DNA from: Methanobacteriota archaeon
GTDB lineage: Archaea; Thermoplasmatota; Poseidoniia; Poseidoniales; Poseidoniaceae
Direction: 5' to 3'
DNA length: 13,048 nt
Assembly: GCA_029979405.1 (NCBI GenBank)
Contig: JAPOHM010000018.1
Location: forward strand, 1-13,048
Below, one piece after another: positions 7,230 through 13,048 of the stretch. The notes under the pieces are model-generated. The model ran no database searches, was not told the DNA's origin, and was given only the letters and a program-made list of their open reading frames with translations. The position numbers and the translations under genes are program-made. How positions within the stretch are numbered: the first letter of the stretch is position 1; the number at the start of each line of letters is the position of its first letter.

Positions 7230-8240
7230 ATGGCGGAATGGGGATTCAGGAAAGGAAGGCGCGAGGCTGCTGAAAATCTAAGCTACAACGAAGAAGGCGA
7301 TTGCCCTAGGTGCGGTGGCGAAAAACAGCCATCAACATTAGCAGGATATCTTTCTTGTTTAAGTTGCCAGTATGAATGGAAGGACCCGAACCACGTTGCA
7401 GTGAAAAGAGGGCCACCAGCAAATTATCGCCGCGACGCAGAACTTATTGAAGAATTTAAGAGGGAAATGACTGGTGGCGAACTGTCTAATGTATTAGGTA
7501 TCGACAAGGGTCTTTCAAGTCAGCAAGAGGCATCCCTAAAGAGATTGGAAGACAAATGGATGACTGGGATGAGTGGACATTTCAATGCGGCTGCTGAAGA
7601 GAGAAAACCATTGATGATTTCATTCGACGATGATGATAATTTAGTAGATACTACAATCGGTAGTATAACCATTGTAGCGAACGGATTCGATGGAGGAGAA
7701 GAGATTAGACTCGAATATCCCGGATTGGGTACAGAGTTCTATATTTTTGACGAAGCTACCGAGACTGGTTGGAGAAAGGGGAGGACTTCAGAGGATACTG
7801 CTCGTTCGATTACAATGGTAATCAACAAATTCTCAAACCTCGTTTACGCAAACCAGGATGGCGCTGTAATTCTACTCGAGTTACGTGACCAAAATCTAAA
7901 CCCAGATTCACTTGTTATTTTTATCGATGACCCAGGAGGCACAGATATTATCGCAGAAAAATCTGGAGTTTCAATGGACCCCAGAGATATCACAATGATT
8001 GAAGATTACAAAACGGTTGTTGAAATCTGTCTTGCTGATGGCATCATTTCTCCTTCAGAAGATCAGATGTTGTGGGCGATGAGGCAACAATTAGGAATAG
8101 ACGATTACGTTCATGTTCAAATTGTTCAGCAGATTTTTGGAGATCATGCATTGAAAGAGTGTACAGGTTGTGGCAAAATGGCAGAACTTTACCCCGACTA
8201 TGCTGCATGGTATTGTAGTAGTTGTGAAGATTGGTGCTGA
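7230..8240 (+). CDS. Protein with zinc ribbons at both ends and a TerB-like segment
   Basis: No named family recognised. The 336-residue product has an N-terminal zinc ribbon, CPRCGG (25-30) and CLSC (43-46), and a second at the extreme C terminus, CTGCGK (311-316), CSSC (329-332) with a final Cys336. The central part, about 125-250, is acidic and predicted to be beta-rich (FDDDDNLVD, GFDGGEEIR, YPGLGTEFYIF). Residues about 255-305 are helical with a TerB-like pattern: DYKTVVEICLADGIISPSED followed by LWAMRQQLGI. There is no signal or membrane segment. I use ATG at 7230. A TTG at 7218 would add four residues. It lies 31 bases after the DUF35 gene and 95 bases before the actin gene on the same strand. 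It may be an adaptor, but its function is unknown. Confidence 0.75.
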   Translation: MAEWGFRKGRREAAENLSYNEEGDCPRCGGEKQPSTLAGYLSCLSCQYEWKDPNHVAVKRGPPANYRRDAELIEEFKREMTGGELSNVLGIDKGLSSQQEASLKRLEDKWMTGMSGHFNAAAEERKPLMISFDDDDNLVDTTIGSITIVANGFDGGEEIRLEYPGLGTEFYIFDEATETGWRKGRTSEDTARSITMVINKFSNLVYANQDGAVILLELRDQNLNPDSLVIFIDDPGGTDIIAEKSGVSMDPRDITMIEDYKTVVEICLADGIISPSEDQMLWAMRQQLGIDDYVHVQIVQQIFGDHALKECTGCGKMAELYPDYAAWYCSSCEDWC

Positions 8241-8335
8241 TTGCTTTTCTATAGAATTCCTCAGCCTGAATAGACTAATCTTAGTTTAGGTATTATTGAT
8301 AAGGTAATAGGAGTTGGGATTGATAGGCGAGTCAG
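8241..8335 (+). promoter_or_regulatory. Intergenic region with probable actin promoter
   Basis: The 95 bases before the actin gene are AT-rich. TTCTATAGAATTC near 8247-8259 and TATTATTGATAA at 8291-8302 are the TATA-like stretches. The second lies about 34-45 bases before the ATG, which would give a short leader. A T-rich run just after the upstream stop might end that transcript. Support is positional only. Confidence 0.3.
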
Positions 8336-9361
8336 ATGGCTAAAGACGTACTTTACATTGGAATAGACCTTGGAACTTTCAGATCTGTAATGGTCTCAAG
8401 TGACAATCACGAAGAAGAAGAATTAACCGTAATCGGTACACCAAAGGACCCAATAGCAAGAAATTTCTTGAAGAGAGATGTTCTTTTTGGAAATGAAGCT
8501 CTAAAGAATAGACTTGCACTAAACCTATTCAGGCCCCTTGAACTTGGAGTTATCAAGGACACACCAGAGGATAGAGAATATATTGCTCACTTCATTACTC
8601 ACTTAATCGGACTATCTGACCCTGAAGATTACGACAGAGTCGTTGCAGTCATTGGTGCACCTGCCGAAGCAAGTCACGTTGACAAGACCTCCATCTTTGA
8701 TGCAGCAGCTGGCTCAGTAAACGCTGCAATGATTATCTCAGAACCGTTCGCTGTAGCATATGCACTTGACATGATTACACACACTTTGGTAATAGACATC
8801 GGAGCAGGTACTACTGACCTTTGTCGTGTTTACGGTACAATACCTGGACCTGGTGACCAAATGCACACAGGTTATGCAGGTGACTATGTAGACAACCAAA
8901 TCATTGTTGAAGTTCAAAAGAAATACAACGGTGCTCAAATTACTAAGGATATGGCAAGAAGATGGAAGGAGCAGTATTCTTTCGTATCTACTTCAACTCC
9001 TGATGATCCAATCATGGTTGACTTCTCCATTGAAGGTAAGGCGATGACTCTTGACATTACCGATTGTATCCAGAGAGCATGTGAATCAATTGTAGACCCT
9101 ATTGTTGAAAATGTAAAGGCATTAATTGCAGGTTCCAACCCTGAATTCCACGATGAATTCAGAAAGAACATGGTACTTGCAGGTGGCGGTTCAGGAATTA
9201 GAGGACTCGGTGCTCTAATTGAGAGAAGACTTTCAGACATGGGTGACGTTAATGTTCACGTTGTTGATGACCCAGTGAGATTGGGAGCAATGGGTGGCCT
9301 AAGACTGGCTATGGAAGTTCCAGAAGACATGTGGAAGAACCTAACTTTAGCTTCACGCTGA
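8336..9361 (+). CDS. MreB/MamK-like actin-family ATPase
   Basis: A 341-residue bacterial-type actin homologue, the usual length for MreB/MamK proteins. The nucleotide site is complete: phosphate-1 loop GIDLGTFRS (9-17), phosphate-2 loop VIDIGAGTTDL (152-162) and adenosine motif VLAGGGSGIRGL (280-291). ISEPFAVAYA includes the Glu that activates water in MreB. The segment FGNEALKNRL/FRPLELGVIKD matches the MreB pattern between the loops. It should form cytoplasmic filaments with a possible role in shape, division or organelle positioning, though none is shown by the sequence. It lacks the N-terminal amphipathic extension that anchors many MreBs. It is not an Hsp70, since it has no substrate-binding domain. 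Codon use is rich in AGA and C-ending codons like EF-2, suggesting high expression. It runs into a convergent membrane-protein gene with a 2-base gap. Confidence 0.9.
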   Translation: MAKDVLYIGIDLGTFRSVMVSSDNHEEEELTVIGTPKDPIARNFLKRDVLFGNEALKNRLALNLFRPLELGVIKDTPEDREYIAHFITHLIGLSDPEDYDRVVAVIGAPAEASHVDKTSIFDAAAGSVNAAMIISEPFAVAYALDMITHTLVIDIGAGTTDLCRVYGTIPGPGDQMHTGYAGDYVDNQIIVEVQKKYNGAQITKDMARRWKEQYSFVSTSTPDDPIMVDFSIEGKAMTLDITDCIQRACESIVDPIVENVKALIAGSNPEFHDEFRKNMVLAGGGSGIRGLGALIERRLSDMGDVNVHVVDDPVRLGAMGGLRLAMEVPEDMWKNLTLASR

Positions 9362-9363
9362 TC

Positions 9364-9945
9364 TTATTCTTCTTCACTTACTGAATTGAGAACCAACGGG
9401 TTCTCACACTCAGGGCACTTGTCATCCAGCGATAGTAACATTGGATTGACTGCCAACACAGCTAAACAAGTTGGACAAGCAGCTAATATCTCGTTTTCTG
9501 GCAGTTTAACATTGTCATTAAAGATATTACCGCTATAACCCAATCGATAGACTGGGTGGAAATGTATCCTGATGAATCTTATGCCAGAAATTGTAGCCCA
9601 ACCAATCAATATAGCAATTAAAATTGAACCTCCTAAACCAGTGAGAATCCAATAAACATTCAAAAACAAAATTATTGCAAACATCAACGAGACAAATGAA
9701 ATTAGAATGGGTGCAAACCAATAAGCCCAATCAGCTTTTGATTTGTAACTCGACCAAATAAACAGACCGATTATTGTTGGAACGGCGGCTATAGCAGGAC
9801 CGAGTAGCGAATTTACCATGATGAATATCACAATTGAATCAACTATCAATACGGTACAAGTTCTGGCATGCAAAGCATCAATTGGACTCGCAGTAGTTGG
9901 TCTCGAACCTGCCAAAACAAGTTCATCTGCGTGTGCCATGTGCAT
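9364..9945 (-). CDS. Multi-pass membrane protein with C-terminal zinc ribbon
   Basis: No named family recognised. The 193-residue product has a short polar N terminus, hydrophobic stretches at about 31-64 (probably two passes), 75-98 and 104-126, then a soluble tail with a zinc ribbon made by CPTC (157-160) and CPEC (177-180), ending in an acidic SVSEEE. Four membrane passes would place the tail and its zinc site on the cytoplasmic side, by analogy with other zinc-ribbon membrane proteins. The start is ATG at 9945, with a second ATG two codons later. It is convergent with the actin gene (2-base gap) and divergent from CoaBC across 48 bases. Confidence 0.75.
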   Translation of the reverse strand: MHMAHADELVLAGSRPTTASPIDALHARTCTVLIVDSIVIFIMVNSLLGPAIAAVPTIIGLFIWSSYKSKADWAYWFAPILISFVSLMFAIILFLNVYWILTGLGGSILIAILIGWATISGIRFIRIHFHPVYRLGYSGNIFNDNVKLPENEILAACPTCLAVLAVNPMLLSLDDKCPECENPLVLNSVSEEE

Positions 9946-9993
9946 TCCGACTCAGATTGTCCAATTGAAATATCCGGCGAAGGCGTATTGAAT

Positions 9994-11196
9994 ATGTTAG
10001 TTCTGGGAAGAGGTATGCGTGACACAGATGTTGAGTCGAAAGGCGACTCTCTTAGTGGAATGCATGTACTTCTAGGAGTTACTGGTGGAATTGCTGCAGT
10101 AGACACTGTACGAGTAGCAAGAGAATTGCGACGCCATGGTGCAAAAGTTACTGTAATAATGACAAAATCAGCACAGCGAATACTAACGCCCTTAGCAGTT
10201 CGATGGGGTTCTCAAGGGCAAGTAATCACTGAATGGGACGGAGATTTATCATCACTCGAAAGTTTTGATGCGGTATTGGTTACTCCTGCGACAAAGAATG
10301 TCATGGCGTCATTTTCCCATGGAATGATGAATGGCCCGCTACTGATGGCATTATCTGCGGCCAGAGGAAAGAAAATTCCTATTATGTTCGTTCCATCAAT
10401 GCATAATGACCTTGCAAACGACGTTGTTACAAAAGAAATTGAGAAGGAGTGTATGCTATATGGGGCTGAAGTTTACTGGGGGCCCAATGAGGAAGGAAAA
10501 ATGAAAACTCCTCACCATGAGACTATTGTTGCCAAATTTGCCAATCATATCAACCAAAACAACACATCCGTAGTTATTACATTGGGTGCAACTCGAAGTG
10601 CCATTGATGATGTTAGGTATATCCAAAACACGTCAAGTGGAAAAACTGGTTTTACAATCGCTGATTACTTATTCAGAAAAGGGATGGATGTAACCTGTGT
10701 TTGTGGCGTCACGAATGTAAATATTCCTGAACATCTTCCATTGGTAATTAAATCCGAAGACCCAAAGGAAATGCTCGAGGAGCTTAGAGCTATATCAAAA
10801 GATAATATTGACGTTTGGATACATTCTGCTGCAGTTCTTGACTACCTTGTAAAAGAATCTATAGAAGGTAAGATTGCATCTCTCCAAGGTGAAATAAATA
10901 TTCCATTAACCGAAGGTGCAAAACACATCTTGGAATTAAAGGAGATTTGCAAAGATTCTGTTCGAATTGGATTCAAGTTAGAGAGTGGAATAAAGCAGAA
11001 AGATCTGATTCATCGATCAATAGCGCAAATCGAAAAGTCTGGAATGACTGCTACAATAGCCAATAGACTTGAGGACATTGGAGATCCTGAAAAGCCTAGG
11101 GGTTGGTTAGTCGACAAAACCGGAGCTCATTACAAGTTAGATACGGATTTTCAACTATGTGAAGCGATTTATTCAGTCATTCAGAACAATAGGTGA
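9994..11196 (+). CDS. coaBC: Bifunctional phosphopantothenoylcysteine synthetase/decarboxylase CoaBC
   Basis: Fused CoaC (flavin decarboxylase) and CoaB (ligase), two steps of coenzyme A synthesis. The CoaC half shows LLGVTGGIAAVDTV (the GxIAxxK-type motif), TPATKNV (PATAN-type), HGMMNGPL with the active Asn, and VPSMHND, the archaeal form of the PxMN motif. The CoaB half shows TLGATRSAIDDVRYIQNTSSGKTG, HSAAVLDYL, EGKIAS with the conserved Lys, and IGFKLE. The His expected near WDGDLSSLES, where relatives have a VEHV/IEHI segment, is absent and about three residues are deleted, so the decarboxylase half may be altered. I start at ATG 9994 because archaeal homologues have about 24 residues before the first beta strand. 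ATGs at 10015 and 10060 are alternatives. It is followed by trmY after 4 bases. Confidence 0.9.
   Translation: MLVLGRGMRDTDVESKGDSLSGMHVLLGVTGGIAAVDTVRVARELRRHGAKVTVIMTKSAQRILTPLAVRWGSQGQVITEWDGDLSSLESFDAVLVTPATKNVMASFSHGMMNGPLLMALSAARGKKIPIMFVPSMHNDLANDVVTKEIEKECMLYGAEVYWGPNEEGKMKTPHHETIVAKFANHINQNNTSVVITLGATRSAIDDVRYIQNTSSGKTGFTIADYLFRKGMDVTCVCGVTNVNIPEHLPLVIKSEDPKEMLEELRAISKDNIDVWIHSAAVLDYLVKESIEGKIASLQGEINIPLTEGAKHILELKEICKDSVRIGFKLESGIKQKDLIHRSIAQIEKSGMTATIANRLEDIGDPEKPRGWLVDKTGAHYKLDTDFQLCEAIYSVIQNNR
11191..11196 (+). promoter_or_regulatory. Shine-Dalgarno site of trmY overlapping the coaBC stop
   Basis: AGGTGA, 4 bases before the trmY ATG at 11201, also contains the TGA stop of coaBC. 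This suggests translational coupling and supports the trmY start. Confidence 0.65.
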
Positions 11197-11200
11197 TTGA

Positions 11201-11812
11201 ATGCGTAGATTTGTCATTGTCGGAACTAGGGCAATGTCAAAAGGCAAACTTCCAATAAATGACTTAGCGGGTGGAGCTGGAAGAATGGACGTATTGATCC
11301 GTGCTTTGATGGCTTCAATACTAACTAGTCACGGATTGAGAGAAAATGTTGAGTTTACTATGATTCTATGTGGCGGACCAGGGCCTACAAGGAGATTGAA
11401 ATTTGTTTCAAACGAACTCAAAGGAATCCACGCAGAAGAACGTTCAATCGCTGGCAAAATTGCTTCTGTTCTAAATTATCCATTGCCACCAAGAGGACAT
11501 TATATCGAAAGATCTCCAGGTATTTATGACGGTGGAGGTGACTTAGAAATGACAGTCAAGGAATGGAATTGTCCCGTTATTCGCTTGGATGCTCACGCAG
11601 ATTCGATATATTCTGGTGAAATTCCTAGCGATTTCAGTATTGATGAAATCGGATTTATCCTTGGTGACGATAAGCCTCTAGACTGTAACTTAGGGACTGC
11701 TAGAAGTCTTGGTTCAAATTGGCTACAAGGAAATGCCTGCATAAGCATAATTCATTTCTTGTTGGATGAAGGAATAAATCTCAATCTCTATTCTACAAAT
11801 AATATCAATTAA
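11201..11812 (+). CDS. trmY: tRNA (pseudouridine54-N1)-methyltransferase TrmY
   Basis: SPOUT-class methyltransferase of the DUF358/TrmY family, 203 residues, close to the family norm. In archaea it methylates N1 of pseudouridine 54 in the tRNA T-arm with S-adenosylmethionine, giving m1-psi in place of bacterial/eukaryotic ribothymidine. Family features are an N-terminal RRFVIVGTRAMSKGKLPINDL start, GGAGRMDVLIRALMASI, ILCGGPGPTRRLKF, and the C-terminal knot GFILGDDKPLD followed by LGSNWLQGNACISIIHFLLDE, which forms the cofactor pocket. The start is ATG at 11201, with AGGTGA 4 bases upstream. It probably shares a transcript with coaBC. Pairing with a CoA gene has no evident functional logic. 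Confidence 0.93.
   Translation: MRRFVIVGTRAMSKGKLPINDLAGGAGRMDVLIRALMASILTSHGLRENVEFTMILCGGPGPTRRLKFVSNELKGIHAEERSIAGKIASVLNYPLPPRGHYIERSPGIYDGGGDLEMTVKEWNCPVIRLDAHADSIYSGEIPSDFSIDEIGFILGDDKPLDCNLGTARSLGSNWLQGNACISIIHFLLDEGINLNLYSTNNIN
11797..11805 (+). promoter_or_regulatory. Possible TATA-like box for the lipoprotein gene
   Basis: AAATAATAT lies at the end of trmY, centred 30 bases before ATG 11831. The ATG has no Shine-Dalgarno site, which fits a leaderless transcript starting at or just before it. The identification is from position and AT content only. Confidence 0.3.
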
Positions 11813-11830
11813 ATTGTTTGACTATCACGT

Positions 11831-13048
11831 ATGATTATGTGGGAGGAATCTGCTTTTCCTTCGCACCTGAAACGGGCGGGATTTGCGTTAATTTTCTCCT
11901 TATTTTTCTTGTTACCAGGATGCCTATCTAGTGATTCAGATTCGGCATCTCAATCGGATTCTGAAACAATTTCTGAAGGCCCGATAGTTTTGGAAGTGTG
12001 GCATACCTTTGCTGCAGAGAGCAAGGAAGAACAGGTATTTACAAATGCGATTAAATCATTCGAGGAAAATAATCCGAATATAACTGTAGAAATCACTATG
12101 ATTCCTTTTGGTAATGCAGACCAATTATTCATGACGGCTGCTCAAGGTGGCCAAGCACCTGATTTAATGAGGCTATCATCCGACCAGTTAGGAGCAATTG
12201 GTGAGGTTCGAGTTGACGGTTTTCCCTTACTTGAAGATTTGAGACCGCATCTAACTCCTGCTCAAAGGAACCAGTTTGACGAACGTTCGTTACAAGCTAT
12301 GAGATATGGAGATGATTTATTCGGGATTCCTGCAAGTCAGGATTGCTTATCATTAATTTACAATAAGGCTATTTTTGATTCCCGAGGGATAGATTACCCA
12401 ACAGAAAATTGGGACGAAAATGACCTGTTAGAAGCAGCAAAGGAACTAACCTATCAAGATGTAAATGGCTTGGCATTACCGATAAAATCCGCATATTGGT
12501 GGTTTGGTTTTCAAGGAGGGTTTGGAGGAGATTTATTCGATTCTGAGGGCAACCCTACTCTAGACTCTGCTGGGTCCAGCGAGTCTATGCAATGGATGTT
12601 GGATTTGGAATTAGAACACGAAGTTGTTGCTACTGGAACGCAAATTGAGGGCATGAAGAACCAGTTCATAGGGTCAAAAGCCGCTATGATAATTGACGGG
12701 CCATGGAATTGGGCAACATACGAAGCAAGTAGGTTGAACATTGGACAAACTACATTACCATTTATTGAATCAACTGGAGAAAAAATGTCTCCACTTGTTA
12801 CTTACAAAGGATGGTCTGTAAGTAAGCAAAGCATTCACAAAATTGCTTCAGTAGAACTTGCTCTGTACTTATCATCCGCAGATGTACAGAAAGAATTTGC
12901 GCTCCAGACATACACAATGCCAACACATAATCAACTTGAGGACGATAATGAAATCAATGATGATGTAGTAATTTCAGGATTTTTGAATCAAACAAAATTT
13001 GGCACGCCTGCGCCAACTACTAGAGCCATGTCTCTTGTATATGGGCCC
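11831..13048 (+). CDS. ABC transporter solute-binding lipoprotein, partial at right edge
   Basis: An open frame of 406 codons running to the window end without a stop. The N terminus is a lipoprotein signal peptide: positive HLKR, a hydrophobic core from about 17 to 28, then LPGC with the lipidated Cys at 31, followed by a Ser/Asp-rich linker to about residue 50. After it comes an extracellular sugar-type binding protein of the maltose/glycerol-phosphate kind (MalE/UgpB class): LEVWHTFAAESK, VFTNAIKSFEENNPNITV, APDLMRLSSDQLGAI, YGIPAS-like FGIPASQDCLSLIYNK, MIIDGPWNW, and MPTHNQL. It would capture a solute outside the cell membrane for an ABC importer whose permease and ATPase genes would be expected to the right. 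The solute cannot be read from the sequence. The start is ATG at 11831. ATG 11837 is also possible. The gene lies 18 bases after trmY. Confidence 0.9.
   Translation, partial: MIMWEESAFPSHLKRAGFALIFSLFFLLPGCLSSDSDSASQSDSETISEGPIVLEVWHTFAAESKEEQVFTNAIKSFEENNPNITVEITMIPFGNADQLFMTAAQGGQAPDLMRLSSDQLGAIGEVRVDGFPLLEDLRPHLTPAQRNQFDERSLQAMRYGDDLFGIPASQDCLSLIYNKAIFDSRGIDYPTENWDENDLLEAAKELTYQDVNGLALPIKSAYWWFGFQGGFGGDLFDSEGNPTLDSAGSSESMQWMLDLELEHEVVATGTQIEGMKNQFIGSKAAMIIDGPWNWATYEASRLNIGQTTLPFIESTGEKMSPLVTYKGWSVSKQSIHKIASVELALYLSSADVQKEFALQTYTMPTHNQLEDDNEINDDVVISGFLNQTKFGTPAPTTRAMSLVYGP

Noticed and set aside
8336..9361. Hsp70/DnaK chaperone
   Set aside because: Shares the ATPase fold motifs but is only 341 residues and has no substrate-binding domain.
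8336..9361. Magnetosome island, suggested by MamK-like actin
   Set aside because: No other magnetosome genes are present in the window, so the similarity is at the family level only.
9868..9993. Long N-terminal extension of CoaBC from the ATG at 9868
   Set aside because: It would overlap the divergent membrane-protein gene by 78 bases and add 42 residues unlike the family. Starts at 9994 or 10015 fit better.
9846..10106. 86-residue minus-strand reading frame across the CoaBC start
   Set aside because: It overlaps the start of the zinc-ribbon membrane protein in another frame and the conserved CoaC N terminus. No independent support.

Overview
The window looks like part of an archaeal chromosome, most likely a planktonic member of the Thermoplasmata-related Euryarchaeota (Marine Group II / Poseidoniales type). 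The evidence is archaeal translation elongation factor 2, isopentenyl phosphate kinase plus a geranylgeranyl-diphosphate synthase (archaeal lipid precursors), an archaeal-type CoaBC, the archaeal tRNA methyltransferase TrmY, and an AT-rich, tightly packed layout with some good Shine-Dalgarno sites. The exact lineage is my inference. No tRNA, rRNA, CRISPR array or insertion sequence was seen, and no gap longer than about 100 bases exists.

Layout. (1) Positions 2-1546, plus strand: 3' part of EF-2, cut by the window edge and carrying an in-frame amber codon at 41-43, followed by a small MOSC-domain protein. (2) 1515-4055, minus strand: an isoprenoid unit of isopentenyl phosphate kinase followed by one polypeptide that fuses a type I IPP isomerase to a polyprenyl (GGPP) synthase. 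Its tail overlaps the MOSC gene by 32 bases. (3) 4123-5139: a small zinc-ribbon protein (plus) abutting tail to tail, with no spacer, the RNA 2'-phosphotransferase Kpt1 (minus). (4) 5221-7198, plus: an archaeal thiolase overlapping a DUF35-type protein whose N-terminal half looks like a decayed HMG-CoA synthase. (5) 7230-9361, plus: a protein with a zinc ribbon at each end and a TerB-like segment, then an MreB/MamK-like actin. (6) 9364-9945, minus: a membrane protein with a C-terminal zinc ribbon. (7) 9994-11812, plus: CoaBC and TrmY. (8) 11831 to the window end, plus: a lipoprotein solute-binding protein of an ABC transporter, open at the right edge.

How the genes connect. The IPK and isomerase-synthase unit takes isopentenyl phosphate to GGPP, the backbone of archaeal lipids. 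The thiolase/DUF35 pair resembles the module that feeds acetyl-CoA units into the mevalonate pathway, and CoaBC makes the CoA needed there. EF-2, Kpt1 and TrmY are translation or RNA-processing genes. Four unrelated-looking proteins carry CxxC pairs (4123, Kpt1, 7230, 9364).

The points most worth attention are the isomerase-synthase fusion, the HMG-CoA-synthase-like remnant fused to DUF35, the apparent loss of the decarboxylase histidine in CoaBC, the amber codon in EF-2, and the actin with its zinc-ribbon neighbours.
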